DNA from: Sphingomonas sp. SRS2 | GTDB taxonomy: Bacteria; Pseudomonadota; Alphaproteobacteria; Sphingomonadales; Sphingomonadaceae | Length of the DNA: 64,000 nucleotides | Assembly (NCBI RefSeq): GCF_000971055.1 | Contig: NZ_LARW01000086.1 | Span: 1-64,000 of the forward strand | Reading direction: 5' to 3' | Part shown: positions 11,040 to 22,753 of the stretch, in pieces | How positions within the stretch are numbered: the first letter of the stretch is position 1 | How the letters are laid out: each line of letters starts with the position of its first letter | The notes under the pieces: generated by a model | Database searches by the model: none | Told to the model about the DNA's origin: nothing | What the model saw: only the letters and a program-made list of their open reading frames with translations | Translations under genes and position numbers: made by a program

Positions 11040-11642
11040 ATGATAATGAAGACCTTCCTCACCCTCGCCGGCGCCGCGATGATCGCCGGCGCGTCGCTGA
11101 CCGTCCCGATCGCGCCGGCCCAGGCGGCGGTCGTCGCCAATCAGGATGCCGCGACGTTCATTAGTTCGCTTGGCGCCGAATCCTTCGCAGTTCTCAAGAC
11201 GGGCAACAAAAACGCCGTCCGCTCCAAATTCCGCGAACTGCTGTCGACCCATTTCGCGATCGACGCGATCGGCGATCGGCTGATCCGTCGCTGGGTCAAC
11301 CAGATCACGCCAGCGCAAAAAGCGGCCTACAAGCAGGCGATCCCGACCTTCATCATCGGCACCTATTCGGACAATCTCTATGATTATGCGAACGCCACGA
11401 TGAAGGTGATCCGCACCACGCCCGCCGGCACCGGCTTCAACGTCACCACTCAGGTCCAGAAGCCGGGCGCGCAGCCCATCACGGCAGTATGGTCGGTCGC
11501 CAAGGTCGGCGGCGCCTTCAAGGTCACCAACCTCACTGTCGCCAACATCAACCTGGCGGTGACGCAGGGTCAGGATTTTGACGCCATCATCCAGCGCAAG
11601 GGCATCGATGGCCTCATCGCGATGATGAAGGCCCGCGGCTAA
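11040..11642 (+). CDS. MlaC/Ttg2D-like periplasmic phospholipid-binding protein
   Basis: About 200 residues with a signal peptide ending near APAQAA. The mature part is of the MlaC/toluene-tolerance family, which ferries phospholipids between membranes: the motif SKFRELLSTHFAIDAIGDRLI, then AQKAAYKQAIPTFIIGTYSD, and a C-terminal VTNLTVANINLAVTQ. Several ATGs cluster at the start; the one at 11040 lies 6 nt after GGAG. No MlaA, B, D, E or F gene adjoins it, so this is an orphan family member and its partners must be elsewhere. Confidence 0.85.
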   Translation: MIMKTFLTLAGAAMIAGASLTVPIAPAQAAVVANQDAATFISSLGAESFAVLKTGNKNAVRSKFRELLSTHFAIDAIGDRLIRRWVNQITPAQKAAYKQAIPTFIIGTYSDNLYDYANATMKVIRTTPAGTGFNVTTQVQKPGAQPITAVWSVAKVGGAFKVTNLTVANINLAVTQGQDFDAIIQRKGIDGLIAMMKARG

Positions 11643-11802
11643 GCCGACCGCAGCTAAGCCGGCGCCCTCTTGTCATTCAGGGATATTGGGGTATCGGCTT
11701 CGCAGCAGGCGGCCCGTCCTCCCCAGGTCCGAAGGTCGCCGCTTCATATGGGAGATGGAGCGCGCAGCTTCGTCCATTGCGGCGACCAACGGAGTATATG
11801 GG

Positions 11803-12018
11803 ATGAGCAAGATCCACCTGGTGTTCGGCGGCCGCGTCAAGGATCCCCGCGGATTGGATTTCGAAGATCTTGGCCAGATCGACGTCGTCGGCTTTTTCGC
11901 CGACTATAAGGCAGCCGAGAAGGCTTGGCGCGGAGCCGCCCAGCGCACGGTCGACGATGCCGAGATGAAATACGTCGTCGTTCACCTTCACAAGCTGCTC
12001 GAGCCCGAACTGGGCTAG
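11803..12018 (+). CDS. DUF4170 family small protein
   Basis: A 71-residue soluble protein starting MSKIHLVFGGRVKDP and ending HLHKLLEPE. It matches the DUF4170 family, short proteins widespread in alphaproteobacteria with no established role. The frame is open further upstream, but the ATG at 11803 has a GGAG 8 nt before it and gives the family's usual length. It converges on the rhomboid gene. The 160 bp upstream show nothing recognisable. Confidence 0.8.
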   Translation: MSKIHLVFGGRVKDPRGLDFEDLGQIDVVGFFADYKAAEKAWRGAAQRTVDDAEMKYVVVHLHKLLEPELG

Positions 12019-12035
12019 CTTGCGTCCCCCCGGCG

Positions 12036-12665
12036 CTAAGCGATCCTGCGCCGCCGCCACAGCAACAGCGGCCGGACCAGCGCGAGCCCCGCGATGAAGC
12101 CACCGACATGCGCGGCGGTGGCAATAGACATGCCGAGGTCAGCAAAGGCCAGCCCCATCAGGAACTGGACCCCGATCCATGCGGCCGCGAGCCACAGGAT
12201 GTTGACGGCGAGACCGAGTTTAGGATGCGCGGCAAAACCGCGCGGCTTGCCGTACAGAAGCGCGTAGCCGGCAAAGACCGCCGATATCGCTCCGCTGGCG
12301 CCGATCATCGGTGAAAGGTCATAAGGCCCGGCGAGATATTGCGCCGCCGCCGCCAGATAGGCCCCGGCGACATAGAGGATAGCAATTCCCAGCGGACCGA
12401 TCGCCGCTTCGACCATCCGGCCGCAGAATATCAGCATCAGCATGTTGAAGCCGAGATGGATGATCCCGCCGTGCAACAGCGTCGCGGTGACAGGCGTGAT
12501 CCAGACCGGCAGCGCGCCGGGCAGGACGTAGCCGCTCACCCGCGCCGGCATGAAGCCGCCCAGGATGTCGGCAGCCTCCGCCATCCCCGACAGCCAGACG
12601 AGCGCATAGGCCGTCACCGTCACGATGGCGATGCCGTTGGTACCGGGAGTCGGCGGCGATCGCAT
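12036..12665 (-). CDS. Rhomboid family intramembrane serine protease
   Basis: The 209-residue protein has about six membrane helices. The catalytic serine lies in GASGAISAVFAGYAL (GxSG) and the catalytic histidine in HVGGFIAGLALV on the last helix; HLGFNMLMLIFCG carries the conserved L3-region Asn. Rhomboids cleave single-pass membrane proteins within the bilayer. Substrates are unknown. It lies directly downstream of greA (23 bp) on the same strand and may be co-transcribed. Confidence 0.9.
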   Translation of the reverse strand: MRSPPTPGTNGIAIVTVTAYALVWLSGMAEAADILGGFMPARVSGYVLPGALPVWITPVTATLLHGGIIHLGFNMLMLIFCGRMVEAAIGPLGIAILYVAGAYLAAAAQYLAGPYDLSPMIGASGAISAVFAGYALLYGKPRGFAAHPKLGLAVNILWLAAAWIGVQFLMGLAFADLGMSIATAAHVGGFIAGLALVRPLLLWRRRRIA

Positions 12666-12687
12666 CAGGGAGCGGCCGCCGGGCGAA

Positions 12688-13164
12688 TCAGATGAATTCG
12701 ATCTTGGACACGACGTAGAAGCGGTCGCCCGAGGGAACCGTCACCTCGACCTCGTCATCGACCTTCTTGCCGATCAGCGCGCGGCCGAGCGGCGAGTTAT
12801 ACGAGATCTTGCCGTCCTTGGCATTCGCCTCGGTCTGGCCGACGATCTGGTAGCGGATCGGCTTCTCGTCATCGTCGAGCAGGGTCACGGTCGCGCCGAA
12901 GACGATCTTGTCGCCCGACAGGTCGCGCGGATCGATGACCTGGGCACGGCTCAGCCGATCCTCGATGTCGCCGATCGACGCCTCAATCTGGCCCTGCCGC
13001 TCCTTGGCGGCGTGATATTCGGCATTTTCGGAAAGGTCGCCATGCGCGCGCGCTTCCTCGATCGCGTCGATGATCAGCGGCCGCTCGGCTTTAAGACGCG
13101 CGAGCTCCTCGGTGAGCATCTTCTGCCCCTCCGCCAGCATCGGCATCTTCTCAACGCTCGCCAT
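12688..13164 (-). CDS. greA: Transcription elongation factor GreA
   Basis: The 158-residue protein has the two-domain GreA layout: an N-terminal coiled coil carrying the tip residues in [18 protein letters not shown], and a C-terminal FKBP-like domain ending [12 protein letters not shown]. GreA stimulates RNA cleavage by backtracked RNA polymerase. It lies about 80 bp downstream of carB on the same strand, an arrangement common in alphaproteobacteria. Confidence 0.97.
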   Translation of the reverse strand: MASVEKMPMLAEGQKMLTEELARLKAERPLIIDAIEEARAHGDLSENAEYHAAKERQGQIEASIGDIEDRLSRAQVIDPRDLSGDKIVFGATVTLLDDDEKPIRYQIVGQTEANAKDGKISYNSPLGRALIGKKVDDEVEVTVPSGDRFYVVSKIEFI

Positions 13165-13247
13165 CGTCCCAGAACCCCTTCGTCAAAAACCCTGATCCCC
13201 GGACGGCCTGTTATTGGCCGCCCGCACCGTCTCCTGCAATGTGGGGA

Positions 13248-16200
13248 TCAGGCGTGCGAAGCAGAATAATAGGATTGAAGCGCGCGTACTTCAAGCTTGC
13301 GCTCCCGAAGAGCTGCGATTGCCTGTGCCGCGGCGACGCTGGCCGCCGCCGTGGTGAAGTAGGGAACCCGCCCATACAACGCGGAGGTGCGGATCGCCTT
13401 CGAATCGAGCAGCGATTGCCAGCCTTCGGTCGTGTTGAAGATCAGGTCGACATCGCCATCGACGATCCGGTCGACGATGTTGGGCCGCCCTTCCCGCTTC
13501 TTGAGCACGCTTTCGACCGTGAGGCCCTGTTCGCGCAGATAGGCGGCGGTGCCGCTCGTCGCCAGGATCGTGAAACCCATCCCGATAAGCTGCTGTACGG
13601 CGGGCAGAATGAAGCCCTTGTCGCTTTCCTTGACCGATACGAACGCGGTGCCGCCCAGCGGCAGCTTGGTTCCCGCGCCCAGCTGCGCCTTGGCGAAGGC
13701 GGTGGCGAAATCGCTATCGATGCCCATCACCTCGCCGGTCGACTTCATCTCGGGGCTCAGCACCGGATCGACGCCGGGGAAGCGCGCGAACGGGAATACC
13801 GCCTCCTTGACCGCGATATGCGCGATATCGAGATTGATCTTCGGGAGGTCGCGCAGCATTTCGCCCGCCATCACCCGCGCCGCATATTTCGCGATAGGCT
13901 GGCCGATCGCCTTGGCCACGAAGGGCACGGTGCGGCTGGCGCGCGGATTGACCTCGATCAGGTAGACCGTGCCGTCCTTCACCGCGAACTGGATGTTCAT
14001 CAGCCCGCGCACCGACAGAGCCCGCGCCAGCGCGTCGGTCTGGCGCTCGATCTCCTCGATGATCTCCCTGGGCAGGCTGTAGGGCGGCAGCGAGCAGGCG
14101 CTGTCGCCCGAATGGACCCCGGCTTCCTCGATATGCTGCAGCACGCCCGCGACGACGACATCGTCGCCATCGCACAGCGCATCGACATCGACCTCGATCG
14201 CGTCGCGCAGATATTGGTCGATCAAAACTGGTGAATCGCCAGACACTTGCACGGCAGTCGTGATATATTGTTCGAGCTGTGCAGGGTCCTCGACGATCTC
14301 CATCGCGCGTCCGCCCAGCACGTAGCTGGGCCGCATCAACACCGGATAGCCGACCCGTTCGGCGACGGCGAGCGCTTCCTCACGGCTGCGCGCGATGCCG
14401 TTGCGCGGCTGGTGCAGGCCAAGCTTGCCGACAAGATCGGCGAAGCGCTCCCGGTCCTCGGCAAGGTCGATCGCGTCGGGCGAGGTGCCGAGGATCGGAA
14501 TGCCGGCATCCTCCAACTCCTGCGCCAGCTTGAGCGGGGTCTGCCCGCCGAACTGGACGATGACGCCCTTCAGCGTGCCATTGGACATCTCGACATGGAG
14601 GATTTCCAGCACATCTTCGGCAGTCAGCGGCTCAAAATACAGCCGGTCCGAGGTGTCGTAATCAGTCGACACGGTCTCCGGATTGCAGTTGATCATGATC
14701 GTCTCATAGCCGGCGTCGGCCAGCGCGAAGCAGGCGTGGCAGCAGCAATAGTCGAACTCGATCCCCTGCCCGATCCGGTTGGGACCGCCACCGAGGATGA
14801 CGACCTTCTCGCGATCGGTGGGCATGCTCTCGCACTCGGGCTCACCGAAGCTCGGGGCCTCATAGGTCGAGTACATATAGGGCGTTTTCGCTTCGAACTC
14901 GGCCGCGCAGGTGTCAATGCGCTTGAAGACGGGGCGGACGCCAAGCTTTTGGCGATGCGCGCGCACCTCCTTCTCGGTGATCCCGCCGGTCATCGCCTTC
15001 ATCGCATCATGGACGATGCCCGATCCACGCGCCTGCTCGCGCGCCATGCCAGCGACATTGGCCGATTGCAGCGCCAGCCACGCGAGTCGCTTGTCGGAAA
15101 AGCCCATCGCCTTGAGCTTGCGCATTCCGGCGGCGTCCTGCGGCAGACCCTCGCGGCATACCCGCTCCTCCGCCGCGACGATCTCGGCGAGGCGATCGAG
15201 GAACCAGGGCTCGAACTTTGAGATGCGGTGAATCTCGTCGACGGTCAGGCCCTCGCGCAGCGCCTGAGCCGCGACGAGGAAGCGATCGGGGGTCGGTCGG
15301 GCCAGTTCGGCTTCGATCTCGGCCTTGGGTGCGCCCCGGAGGTTCTCGATCACATTGAAGCCGGCAAGGCCCGTTTCCAGGCCCCGCAACGCCTTCTGCA
15401 TCGATTCATGGATATTGCGGCCGATCGCCATCGTCTCGCCGACCGATTTCATCGCGGTCGACAGCAGCGGCTCGGCGCCTTTGAACTTCTCGAAGGCGAA
15501 ACGCGGGATCTTGGTGACGACATAGTCGATCGTCGGCTCGAACGACGCCGGGGTTGCGCCAGTGATGTCGTTCATGATCTCGTCAAGTGTGTAGCCGACC
15601 GCCAGCTTGGCGGCGACCTTCGCAATCGGAAAGCCGGTCGCCTTCGACGCCAGCGCCGACGAACGCGAAACACGCGGGTTCATCTCGATCACGACCAGGC
15701 GGCCATCGGCCGGATTGACCGCAAACTGGACGTTCGAGCCGCCGGTCTCCACCCCGATCTCGCGCAGCACCGCGATGCTGGCGTTGCGCATGATCTGATA
15801 TTCCTTGTCGCTCAGCGTCAGCGCCGGGGCGACGGTGATCGAGTCGCCGGTGTGGACGCCCATCGGATCGATATTCTCGATCGAGCAGATGATGATGCAG
15901 TTGTCGTTGCGATCCCGCACGACCTCCATCTCATATTCCTTCCACCCCAGCACCGATTCCTCGATCAGCACTTCGGTGGTCGGCGACGCATCGAGACCGC
16001 CGGTGACGATCTTGATGAACTCGTCCTTGTTATAGGCGATGCCGCCGCCGGTGCCACCCATCGTGAAGCTTGGCCGGATGATCGCCGGCAAACCGACATG
16101 ATCCAGCGCGCGCAGCGCCTCGTCGATCGTGTGCGCAACATCAGAGCGCGGGCTTTCGAGGCCGATCTTGTCCATCGCCCGGCGGAATTTCATCCGGTCC

Positions 16201-16580
16201 TCGGCCTTGTCGATCGCCTCGGCATCGGCGCCGATCATCTGGCAGTTATATTTTGCGAGCGTCCCGTCGTTGAACAGCGCCAGCGCGGTGTTGAGCGCGG
16301 TCTGCCCGCCCATCGTCGGCAGGACGGCGTCGGGCCGCTCCTTCTCGATGATCTTGGCGACGATCTCGGGCGTGATCGGCTCGACATAGGTCGCGTCGGC
16401 CATGTCCGGGTCGGTCATGATCGTCGCGGGGTTCGAATTGACGAGGACGATGCGATAGCCCTCCTCGCGCAGCGCCTTGCAAGCCTGCGTCCCCGAATAG
16501 TCGAACTCGCACGCCTGACCGATGACGATCGGGCCTGCGCCGATGATGAGGATTGAGGAGATGTCAGTGCGTTTGGGCAT
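13248..16580 (-). CDS. carB: Carbamoyl phosphate synthase large subunit
   Basis: The 1110-residue protein carries two tandem ATP-grasp units and a C-terminal MGS-like regulatory domain. The first unit has [12 protein letters not shown] and [16 protein letters not shown]; the second has [13 protein letters not shown] and [15 protein letters not shown]. It makes carbamoyl phosphate from bicarbonate, ATP and ammonia supplied by CarA, for pyrimidine and arginine synthesis. Its start codon overlaps the carA stop by 1 nt, so the subunits are translationally coupled. Length is typical for the family. Confidence 0.98.
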   Translation of the reverse strand: MPKRTDISSILIIGAGPIVIGQACEFDYSGTQACKALREEGYRIVLVNSNPATIMTDPDMADATYVEPITPEIVAKIIEKERPDAVLPTMGGQTALNTALALFNDGTLAKYNCQMIGADAEAIDKAEDRMKFRRAMDKIGLESPRSDVAHTIDEALRALDHVGLPAIIRPSFTMGGTGGGIAYNKDEFIKIVTGGLDASPTTEVLIEESVLGWKEYEMEVVRDRNDNCIIICSIENIDPMGVHTGDSITVAPALTLSDKEYQIMRNASIAVLREIGVETGGSNVQFAVNPADGRLVVIEMNPRVSRSSALASKATGFPIAKVAAKLAVGYTLDEIMNDITGATPASFEPTIDYVVTKIPRFAFEKFKGAEPLLSTAMKSVGETMAIGRNIHESMQKALRGLETGLAGFNVIENLRGAPKAEIEAELARPTPDRFLVAAQALREGLTVDEIHRISKFEPWFLDRLAEIVAAEERVCREGLPQDAAGMRKLKAMGFSDKRLAWLALQSANVAGMAREQARGSGIVHDAMKAMTGGITEKEVRAHRQKLGVRPVFKRIDTCAAEFEAKTPYMYSTYEAPSFGEPECESMPTDREKVVILGGGPNRIGQGIEFDYCCCHACFALADAGYETIMINCNPETVSTDYDTSDRLYFEPLTAEDVLEILHVEMSNGTLKGVIVQFGGQTPLKLAQELEDAGIPILGTSPDAIDLAEDRERFADLVGKLGLHQPRNGIARSREEALAVAERVGYPVLMRPSYVLGGRAMEIVEDPAQLEQYITTAVQVSGDSPVLIDQYLRDAIEVDVDALCDGDDVVVAGVLQHIEEAGVHSGDSACSLPPYSLPREIIEEIERQTDALARALSVRGLMNIQFAVKDGTVYLIEVNPRASRTVPFVAKAIGQPIAKYAARVMAGEMLRDLPKINLDIAHIAVKEAVFPFARFPGVDPVLSPEMKSTGEVMGIDSDFATAFAKAQLGAGTKLPLGGTAFVSVKESDKGFILPAVQQLIGMGFTILATSGTAAYLREQGLTVESVLKKREGRPNIVDRIVDGDVDLIFNTTEGWQSLLDSKAIRTSALYGRVPYFTTAAASVAAAQAIAALRERKLEVRALQSYYSASHA

Positions 16581-17758
16581 TAGGCGCTCTTCTTCAACTG
16601 ATCGACAAACTGCTCGAACAGATAATGGCTGTCCTGCGGGCCGGGGCTCGCTTCGGGATGATACTGCACGCTGAACGCGGGCTTATCGGTGAGGCGCAGG
16701 CCCGCCAACGAGCCGTCGAACAGCGAGATATGGGTTGCCTCGGCATTGGCCGGCAGCGTCGCGGTATCGACCGCAAAGCCGTGGTTCATCGAGGTGATCT
16801 CGACCTTGCCGTCCGCCGACCGCTTGACCGGATGGTTCGCGCCGCGATGGCCCTGGTGCATCTTGAAGGTCTTCGCGCCCACCGCGAGGCCGAGCATCTG
16901 GTGGCCGAGGCAGATGCCGAAGATCGGCTTGCCGATTTCCAGCAGCTGCCTGATCACCGGCACCGCATATTTGCCGGTTGCCGCCGGATCGCCGGGGCCG
17001 TTCGACAGGAAAACGCCGTCGGGCTTGTGCGCCATCACGTCCTCGAAGGTCGCGGTGGCGGGCACCACCGTCACGCGCGCGCCGGCGGCGACGAGGTTGC
17101 GCAGGATGTTGCGCTTAAGCCCGAAGTCGATCGCGACGACATGCGGCGCGTCGGCGGGCGCGGCGTCGACGTCATAGCCCTCGCCCAGCGTCCACAGGCC
17201 GTCGTCCCATTTGTAGCTCTGGGTCGAGGAGACCTGTTTGGCGAGGTCCATGCCCTCCAGCCCCGGCCAGTCGCGCGCTTTGGCCCGCAGCGCCTCGATA
17301 TCGAACTGCCCCTTGGGATCATGCGCAATGACGCCGTTGGGTGCGCCGCCAACCCGGATCGCGCGGGTCAGCGCGCGGGTATCGATGCCCGACAGGCCGA
17401 TCCGGCCATTGGCCTTCAGCCAGGAGTCGAGATGCTGGGTCGAACGGAAATTGGCGGGATCGGTGACGTCCTCGCGCACGACCATGCCCAGCGCGTGCGG
17501 GTTGATCGCCTCGATGTCCTCGATATTGGTGCCGACATTGCCGATGTGCGGGAAGGTGAAGGTGATGATCTGCCCGGCATAGGAGGGGTCGGTCATAACC
17601 TCCTGATAACCGGTCATCGCGGTGTTGAAGCAGACCTCGCCGACCGCGTCGCCGGTGGCTCCGAATCCCCTGCCCCAGATCAGCGTACCGTCGCCCAATA
17701 CCAATACGCCCGTTGCCCCCTCGGGAGGTGTCGGACGCGCGTTATCGGTTTCGGCCAC
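16580..17758 (-). CDS. carA: Carbamoyl phosphate synthase small (glutaminase) subunit
   Basis: Hydrolyses glutamine and channels ammonia to CarB. The class I glutamine amidotransferase domain shows the nucleophile motif [10 protein letters not shown] and the histidine/glutamate pair in [10 protein letters not shown]. The open frame continues to 17833, but a GTG at 17758 (VAETDNARP) with AGGAG 9 nt upstream fits the family length of about 392 residues; the extra residues upstream are not family-like. It is divergent from yqeY across about 140 bp that contains an AT-rich interrupted repeat (ATTCT at 17833-17837, AGAAT at 17847-17851), a possible operator. Confidence 0.96.
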   Translation of the reverse strand: MAETDNARPTPPEGATGVLVLGDGTLIWGRGFGATGDAVGEVCFNTAMTGYQEVMTDPSYAGQIITFTFPHIGNVGTNIEDIEAINPHALGMVVREDVTDPANFRSTQHLDSWLKANGRIGLSGIDTRALTRAIRVGGAPNGVIAHDPKGQFDIEALRAKARDWPGLEGMDLAKQVSSTQSYKWDDGLWTLGEGYDVDAAPADAPHVVAIDFGLKRNILRNLVAAGARVTVVPATATFEDVMAHKPDGVFLSNGPGDPAATGKYAVPVIRQLLEIGKPIFGICLGHQMLGLAVGAKTFKMHQGHRGANHPVKRSADGKVEITSMNHGFAVDTATLPANAEATHISLFDGSLAGLRLTDKPAFSVQYHPEASPGPQDSHYLFEQFVDQLKKSA

Positions 17759-17900
17759 GATCGGGCTCTCCTGTTGGCAACGGGGTGCTGGGCAAACGGC
17801 GGCGTAACTAGGCACCGGTTCCCGCAGGGTCAATTCTATTAAAATAAGAATCTCTGTGCTACCGCTCCGCCTTTCCCGGTCCCTTCATGACAGGCTCCCC

Positions 17901-18353
17901 ATGATTCGTGACGATATCAAGACGGCGCTCGTCGTCGCCATGAAGGCGCGTGACGCCACCACCACCGCGGCAATCCGCCTGATTCAGTCGTCGGTGAAGA
18001 ACCGCGACATCGAATTGCGCACCGCATCGGTGCAGCCCGACGACGATCTGCTGGTGACCGAAGTGCTCCAGAAGATGATCAAGCAGCGCCGCGAATCGAT
18101 CGAGATGTACGAAAAGGGCAATCGCCCCGAACTCGCCGCCGCCGAAGCCGCCGAAGTGGCGGTGATCGAGCGCTTCCTGCCGCAGCAGATGAGCGAAGCC
18201 GAAGCCAACGCGGCGATCGACGTGATCGCCACCGAGATCGGCGCGACGACGGTCAAGGACATGGGCCGGGTGATGGCCGCGTTGAAGGAGCGCCATGCCG
18301 GGCAGATGGACATGGCGAAGGCCAGCGGGCTGGTGAAGGCGCGGTTGGGATAA
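17901..18353 (+). CDS. yqeY: GatB/YqeY domain protein
   Basis: A 150-residue helical protein (MIRDDIKTALVVAMKARD, EKGNRPELAAAEAAEVAVIE, FLPQQMSEAEA). It matches the YqeY family, whose fold equals the C-terminal domain of the GatB amidotransferase subunit; its role is unproven but probably tRNA-linked. The ATG at 17901 gives the family's usual length, although the frame is open 45 nt further up. Placement just before dnaG-rpoD is the standard alphaproteobacterial version of the macromolecular synthesis operon. Confidence 0.93.
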   Translation: MIRDDIKTALVVAMKARDATTTAAIRLIQSSVKNRDIELRTASVQPDDDLLVTEVLQKMIKQRRESIEMYEKGNRPELAAAEAAEVAVIERFLPQQMSEAEANAAIDVIATEIGATTVKDMGRVMAALKERHAGQMDMAKASGLVKARLG

Positions 18354-18812
18354 GTGGGCGACGGGGGCGTTGCCGCTGACCTTCCCCTCCCGCTTGCGGG
18401 AGGGGATCGAGGGGTGGGACGCCCGGTCTTCCGCTCGCGTCCTACGAAGCTTGCACGGCAACTTCGCAACCATGCGACCGACGTCGAACGCAAGCTCTGG
18501 TATCATCTTCGTGCGAGTCAATTGAACGGCTTTAAGTTCAGGCGGCAGATACCGATCGCCGGTTATGTCGCCGATTTCCTTTGCAGCTCAGTCCGTCTTG
18601 TTATCGAACTGGATGGAGGCCAGCATGATCTCCAGGCCGGCGAGGATGAGGTGCGCACGCGCCGGATCGAAGCGGAAGGCTATCGGGTGATCCGCTTCTG
18701 GAACAATGACGTGAACGACTCGCTGGACGCTGTGCTCGCCCGGATTGCCGAAGCGCTTGCGGAGAGTTCGGAGGCCCACCCCCAACCCCTCCCGCATGCG
18801 GGAGGGGAGTAA
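18354..18812 (+). CDS. DUF559 (Vsr/PD-(D/E)XK-like) endonuclease-family protein bracketed by palindromes
   Basis: A 152-residue protein whose core is the DUF559 domain, a predicted nuclease of the restriction-endonuclease fold: ATDVERKLWYHLRA, then FKFRRQIPIAGYVADF with the metal aspartate, LVIELDGGQH with the E-x-D pair, and YRVIRFWNNDV. The only credible start is a GTG touching the yqeY stop. Both termini are translated from the two copies of a palindromic repeat (DLPLPLAGGDRG at the N-terminus, HPQPLPHAGGE at the C-terminus), which suggests the gene arrived with, or was shaped by, that repeat. It interrupts the usual yqeY-dnaG spacing. Function in the cell is unknown. Confidence 0.8.
   Translation: MGDGGVAADLPLPLAGGDRGVGRPVFRSRPTKLARQLRNHATDVERKLWYHLRASQLNGFKFRRQIPIAGYVADFLCSSVRLVIELDGGQHDLQAGEDEVRTRRIEAEGYRVIRFWNNDVNDSLDAVLARIAEALAESSEAHPQPLPHAGGE
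18384..18405. repeat. GC-rich palindrome, copy 1
   Basis: Arms CCCCTCCCGC and GCGGGAGGGG are perfect inverted repeats around a TT spacer. The copy lies inside the 5' end of the DUF559 frame and matches the copy at 18786-18807 except for the two spacer bases. Confidence 0.9.
18786..18807. repeat. GC-rich palindrome, copy 2
   Basis: Same arms as copy 1, with an AT spacer. It encodes the last residues of the DUF559 protein, and its right arm supplies the GGGGAG that lies 8 nt before the dnaG ATG, so the repeat also acts as the dnaG ribosome-binding site. Confidence 0.9.
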
Positions 18813-18816
18813 GAGG

Positions 18817-20679
18817 ATGTCCCTCTCCCCGCAATTCCTCGACGAACTGCGCGCGCGGACGACGTTGTCGACGCTGATCGGCAAATCGGTGAAGCTCGTG
18901 AAGGCAGGCCGCGAGTATAAGGCCTGCTGCCCTTTCCATGACGAGAAGTCGCCGAGCTTCTATGTCAACGACGACAAGGGCTTCTACCACTGCTTCGGCT
19001 GCTCGGCGCATGGCGACGCGATTCGCTTCCTGACCGAGGCGAAGGGGTTGCCCTTCATGGATGCGGTGAAGGAGTTGGCGGCGGCCGCGGGAATGGACGT
19101 CCCTGCCCCCGATCCCCGCGCGGCGCAGCGCAACGAGATGCAGGCCGGACTCCATGACGTGATGGCGGCGGCGGCGAGCTGGTTTCAGGAGCAACTGGCC
19201 GGGATCGAGGGAGCCGAGGCGCGCGCCTACCTCCAGCGGCGAGGGATCGACGAGCGGCTGATAAAGAAGTTCGGCATCGGCTTCGCGCCTGATTCGCGGG
19301 GCAAGCTGAAGGCGGCGCTCAAGAACTTCGGCGACGGCAAGCTGATCGAGACCGGCATGCTCATCTTGGTCGAGGATAAGGAGCCCTATGACCGGTTCCG
19401 CGGGCGGGTGATGATCCCGATCCAGGACCAGCGCGGTCGCGTCATCGCCTTTGGCGGCCGCATCCTCGACAAGGGCGAGCCCAAATATCTGAACTCGCCC
19501 GACACGCCATTGTTCGACAAGGGCCGGACTCTTTTCAACATCGAACGCGCCAGCGCCGCATCCCGCAAGGCGAACCGGGTAATCGCGGTCGAAGGCTATA
19601 TGGATGTGATCGCGCTGGCCAAGGCGGGGATCGACGAGGCCGTCGCGGCGAACGGCACCGCGCTGACCGAGATCCAGCTCGAACGGATGTGGCGGCTGGC
19701 CGAAATACCCATTCTCTGCTTCGACGGCGACAAGGCGGGGCAGAAGGCCGCCGTCCGCGCGGCGCACCGCGCGCTGCCGATGATCGCGCCGGGCCGCACA
19801 CTGCGCTTCGCGCTGCTGCCGAGTGGTCAGGATCCCGACGATCTCGTCAAGAGTGGCGGCGCATCGGCGGTCGAAACGGTGTTCAGCCAGGCTATCAGCC
19901 TCGACGAACTGCTGTGGCGCACGGAATATGAGGCGCAGCCGCTGGGCACGCCCGAGGCGCGGGCGGGCCTGCGCAAGCGGCTTGGCGAGTTGGCCGGGGC
20001 GATCCAGGATCGCGACGTACGCGAGCAATATCAGGGCGAATTCCGCCGCCGCTTCGACGAAGCATTTGGCGCGCAACCTCGCCGTAACTTCGACCGTCCT
20101 CCTTCGCAACGCGGCCAGCGTCGCTTCGGGCAACCGTGGAAACCCGACATCCTGCCGCCGTCGCGTTCGGCCCATGCCGTGAACCAATCGGGCATCGATC
20201 CCCGCATGACGCGAGCCGTGATGGCCGGGATATTGCATTATCCTGGCGTATTGGCCGAAAAGATCGAGACGATCGGATCGATCCGGATCGACGACGAACG
20301 GCTTGAACGACTGCGTGCGGTAGCCTTCGACGCAAGCTTTTCCGGCCCTGCGCTTGAAAAGGACGGTCTCGAAACCATATTGCGTGATGCGGGTCTTGGG
20401 GCGGTGATCGAGGAGCTTAAGACCACGAACACTCTTGCTTTTTCGTTTTTACGTGGCAATGCCGAGTATAATCGCGCTGTGCAGGATCTTTCGGCGACGA
20501 TCGAAGCTTTGGCGGCCATTCCCGTTCTGGAACTGGCCGTCCGCGAAGCTACCGAGAGACTCGGCATCGAAACGACTGACGCTAATTTGTCAGAGCAGCA
20601 GCGGTTGTCTGTAGCATTGGCGCAGGCGAAGAGCGCTCTTTCCGATCTTGCTCATGGCGAGAACGGCGAGAGCCTTTAA
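18817..20679 (+). CDS. dnaG: DNA primase
   Basis: The 620-residue primase lays RNA primers at replication forks. The N-terminal CHC2 zinc finger (CCPFHDEKSPSF and HCFGCSAHGDAI) is intact. The Toprim catalytic core shows AVEGYMDVIALA and FDGDKAGQKAAV, and the C-terminal part is a helical DnaB-interaction region. The frame is open from 18745, but the ATG at 18817 (MSLSPQFLDELRART) matches family starts and has a GGGGAG 8 nt upstream, inside the palindromic repeat. It lies just upstream of rpoD. Confidence 0.97.
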   Translation: MSLSPQFLDELRARTTLSTLIGKSVKLVKAGREYKACCPFHDEKSPSFYVNDDKGFYHCFGCSAHGDAIRFLTEAKGLPFMDAVKELAAAAGMDVPAPDPRAAQRNEMQAGLHDVMAAAASWFQEQLAGIEGAEARAYLQRRGIDERLIKKFGIGFAPDSRGKLKAALKNFGDGKLIETGMLILVEDKEPYDRFRGRVMIPIQDQRGRVIAFGGRILDKGEPKYLNSPDTPLFDKGRTLFNIERASAASRKANRVIAVEGYMDVIALAKAGIDEAVAANGTALTEIQLERMWRLAEIPILCFDGDKAGQKAAVRAAHRALPMIAPGRTLRFALLPSGQDPDDLVKSGGASAVETVFSQAISLDELLWRTEYEAQPLGTPEARAGLRKRLGELAGAIQDRDVREQYQGEFRRRFDEAFGAQPRRNFDRPPSQRGQRRFGQPWKPDILPPSRSAHAVNQSGIDPRMTRAVMAGILHYPGVLAEKIETIGSIRIDDERLERLRAVAFDASFSGPALEKDGLETILRDAGLGAVIEELKTTNTLAFSFLRGNAEYNRAVQDLSATIEALAAIPVLELAVREATERLGIETTDANLSEQQRLSVALAQAKSALSDLAHGENGESL

Positions 20680-20725
20680 CTATTCCACCGGAGTAATCCG
20701 GTCCGTTTGATTGAGGGTTGTCTTA

Positions 20726-22750
<2,025 letters not shown>

Positions 22751-22753
22751 GTT

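Noticed and set aside
11670-12314. Overlapping frames around the DUF4170 gene on both strands
   Set aside because: Only the 71-residue DUF4170 product has family support and a proper ribosome-binding site.
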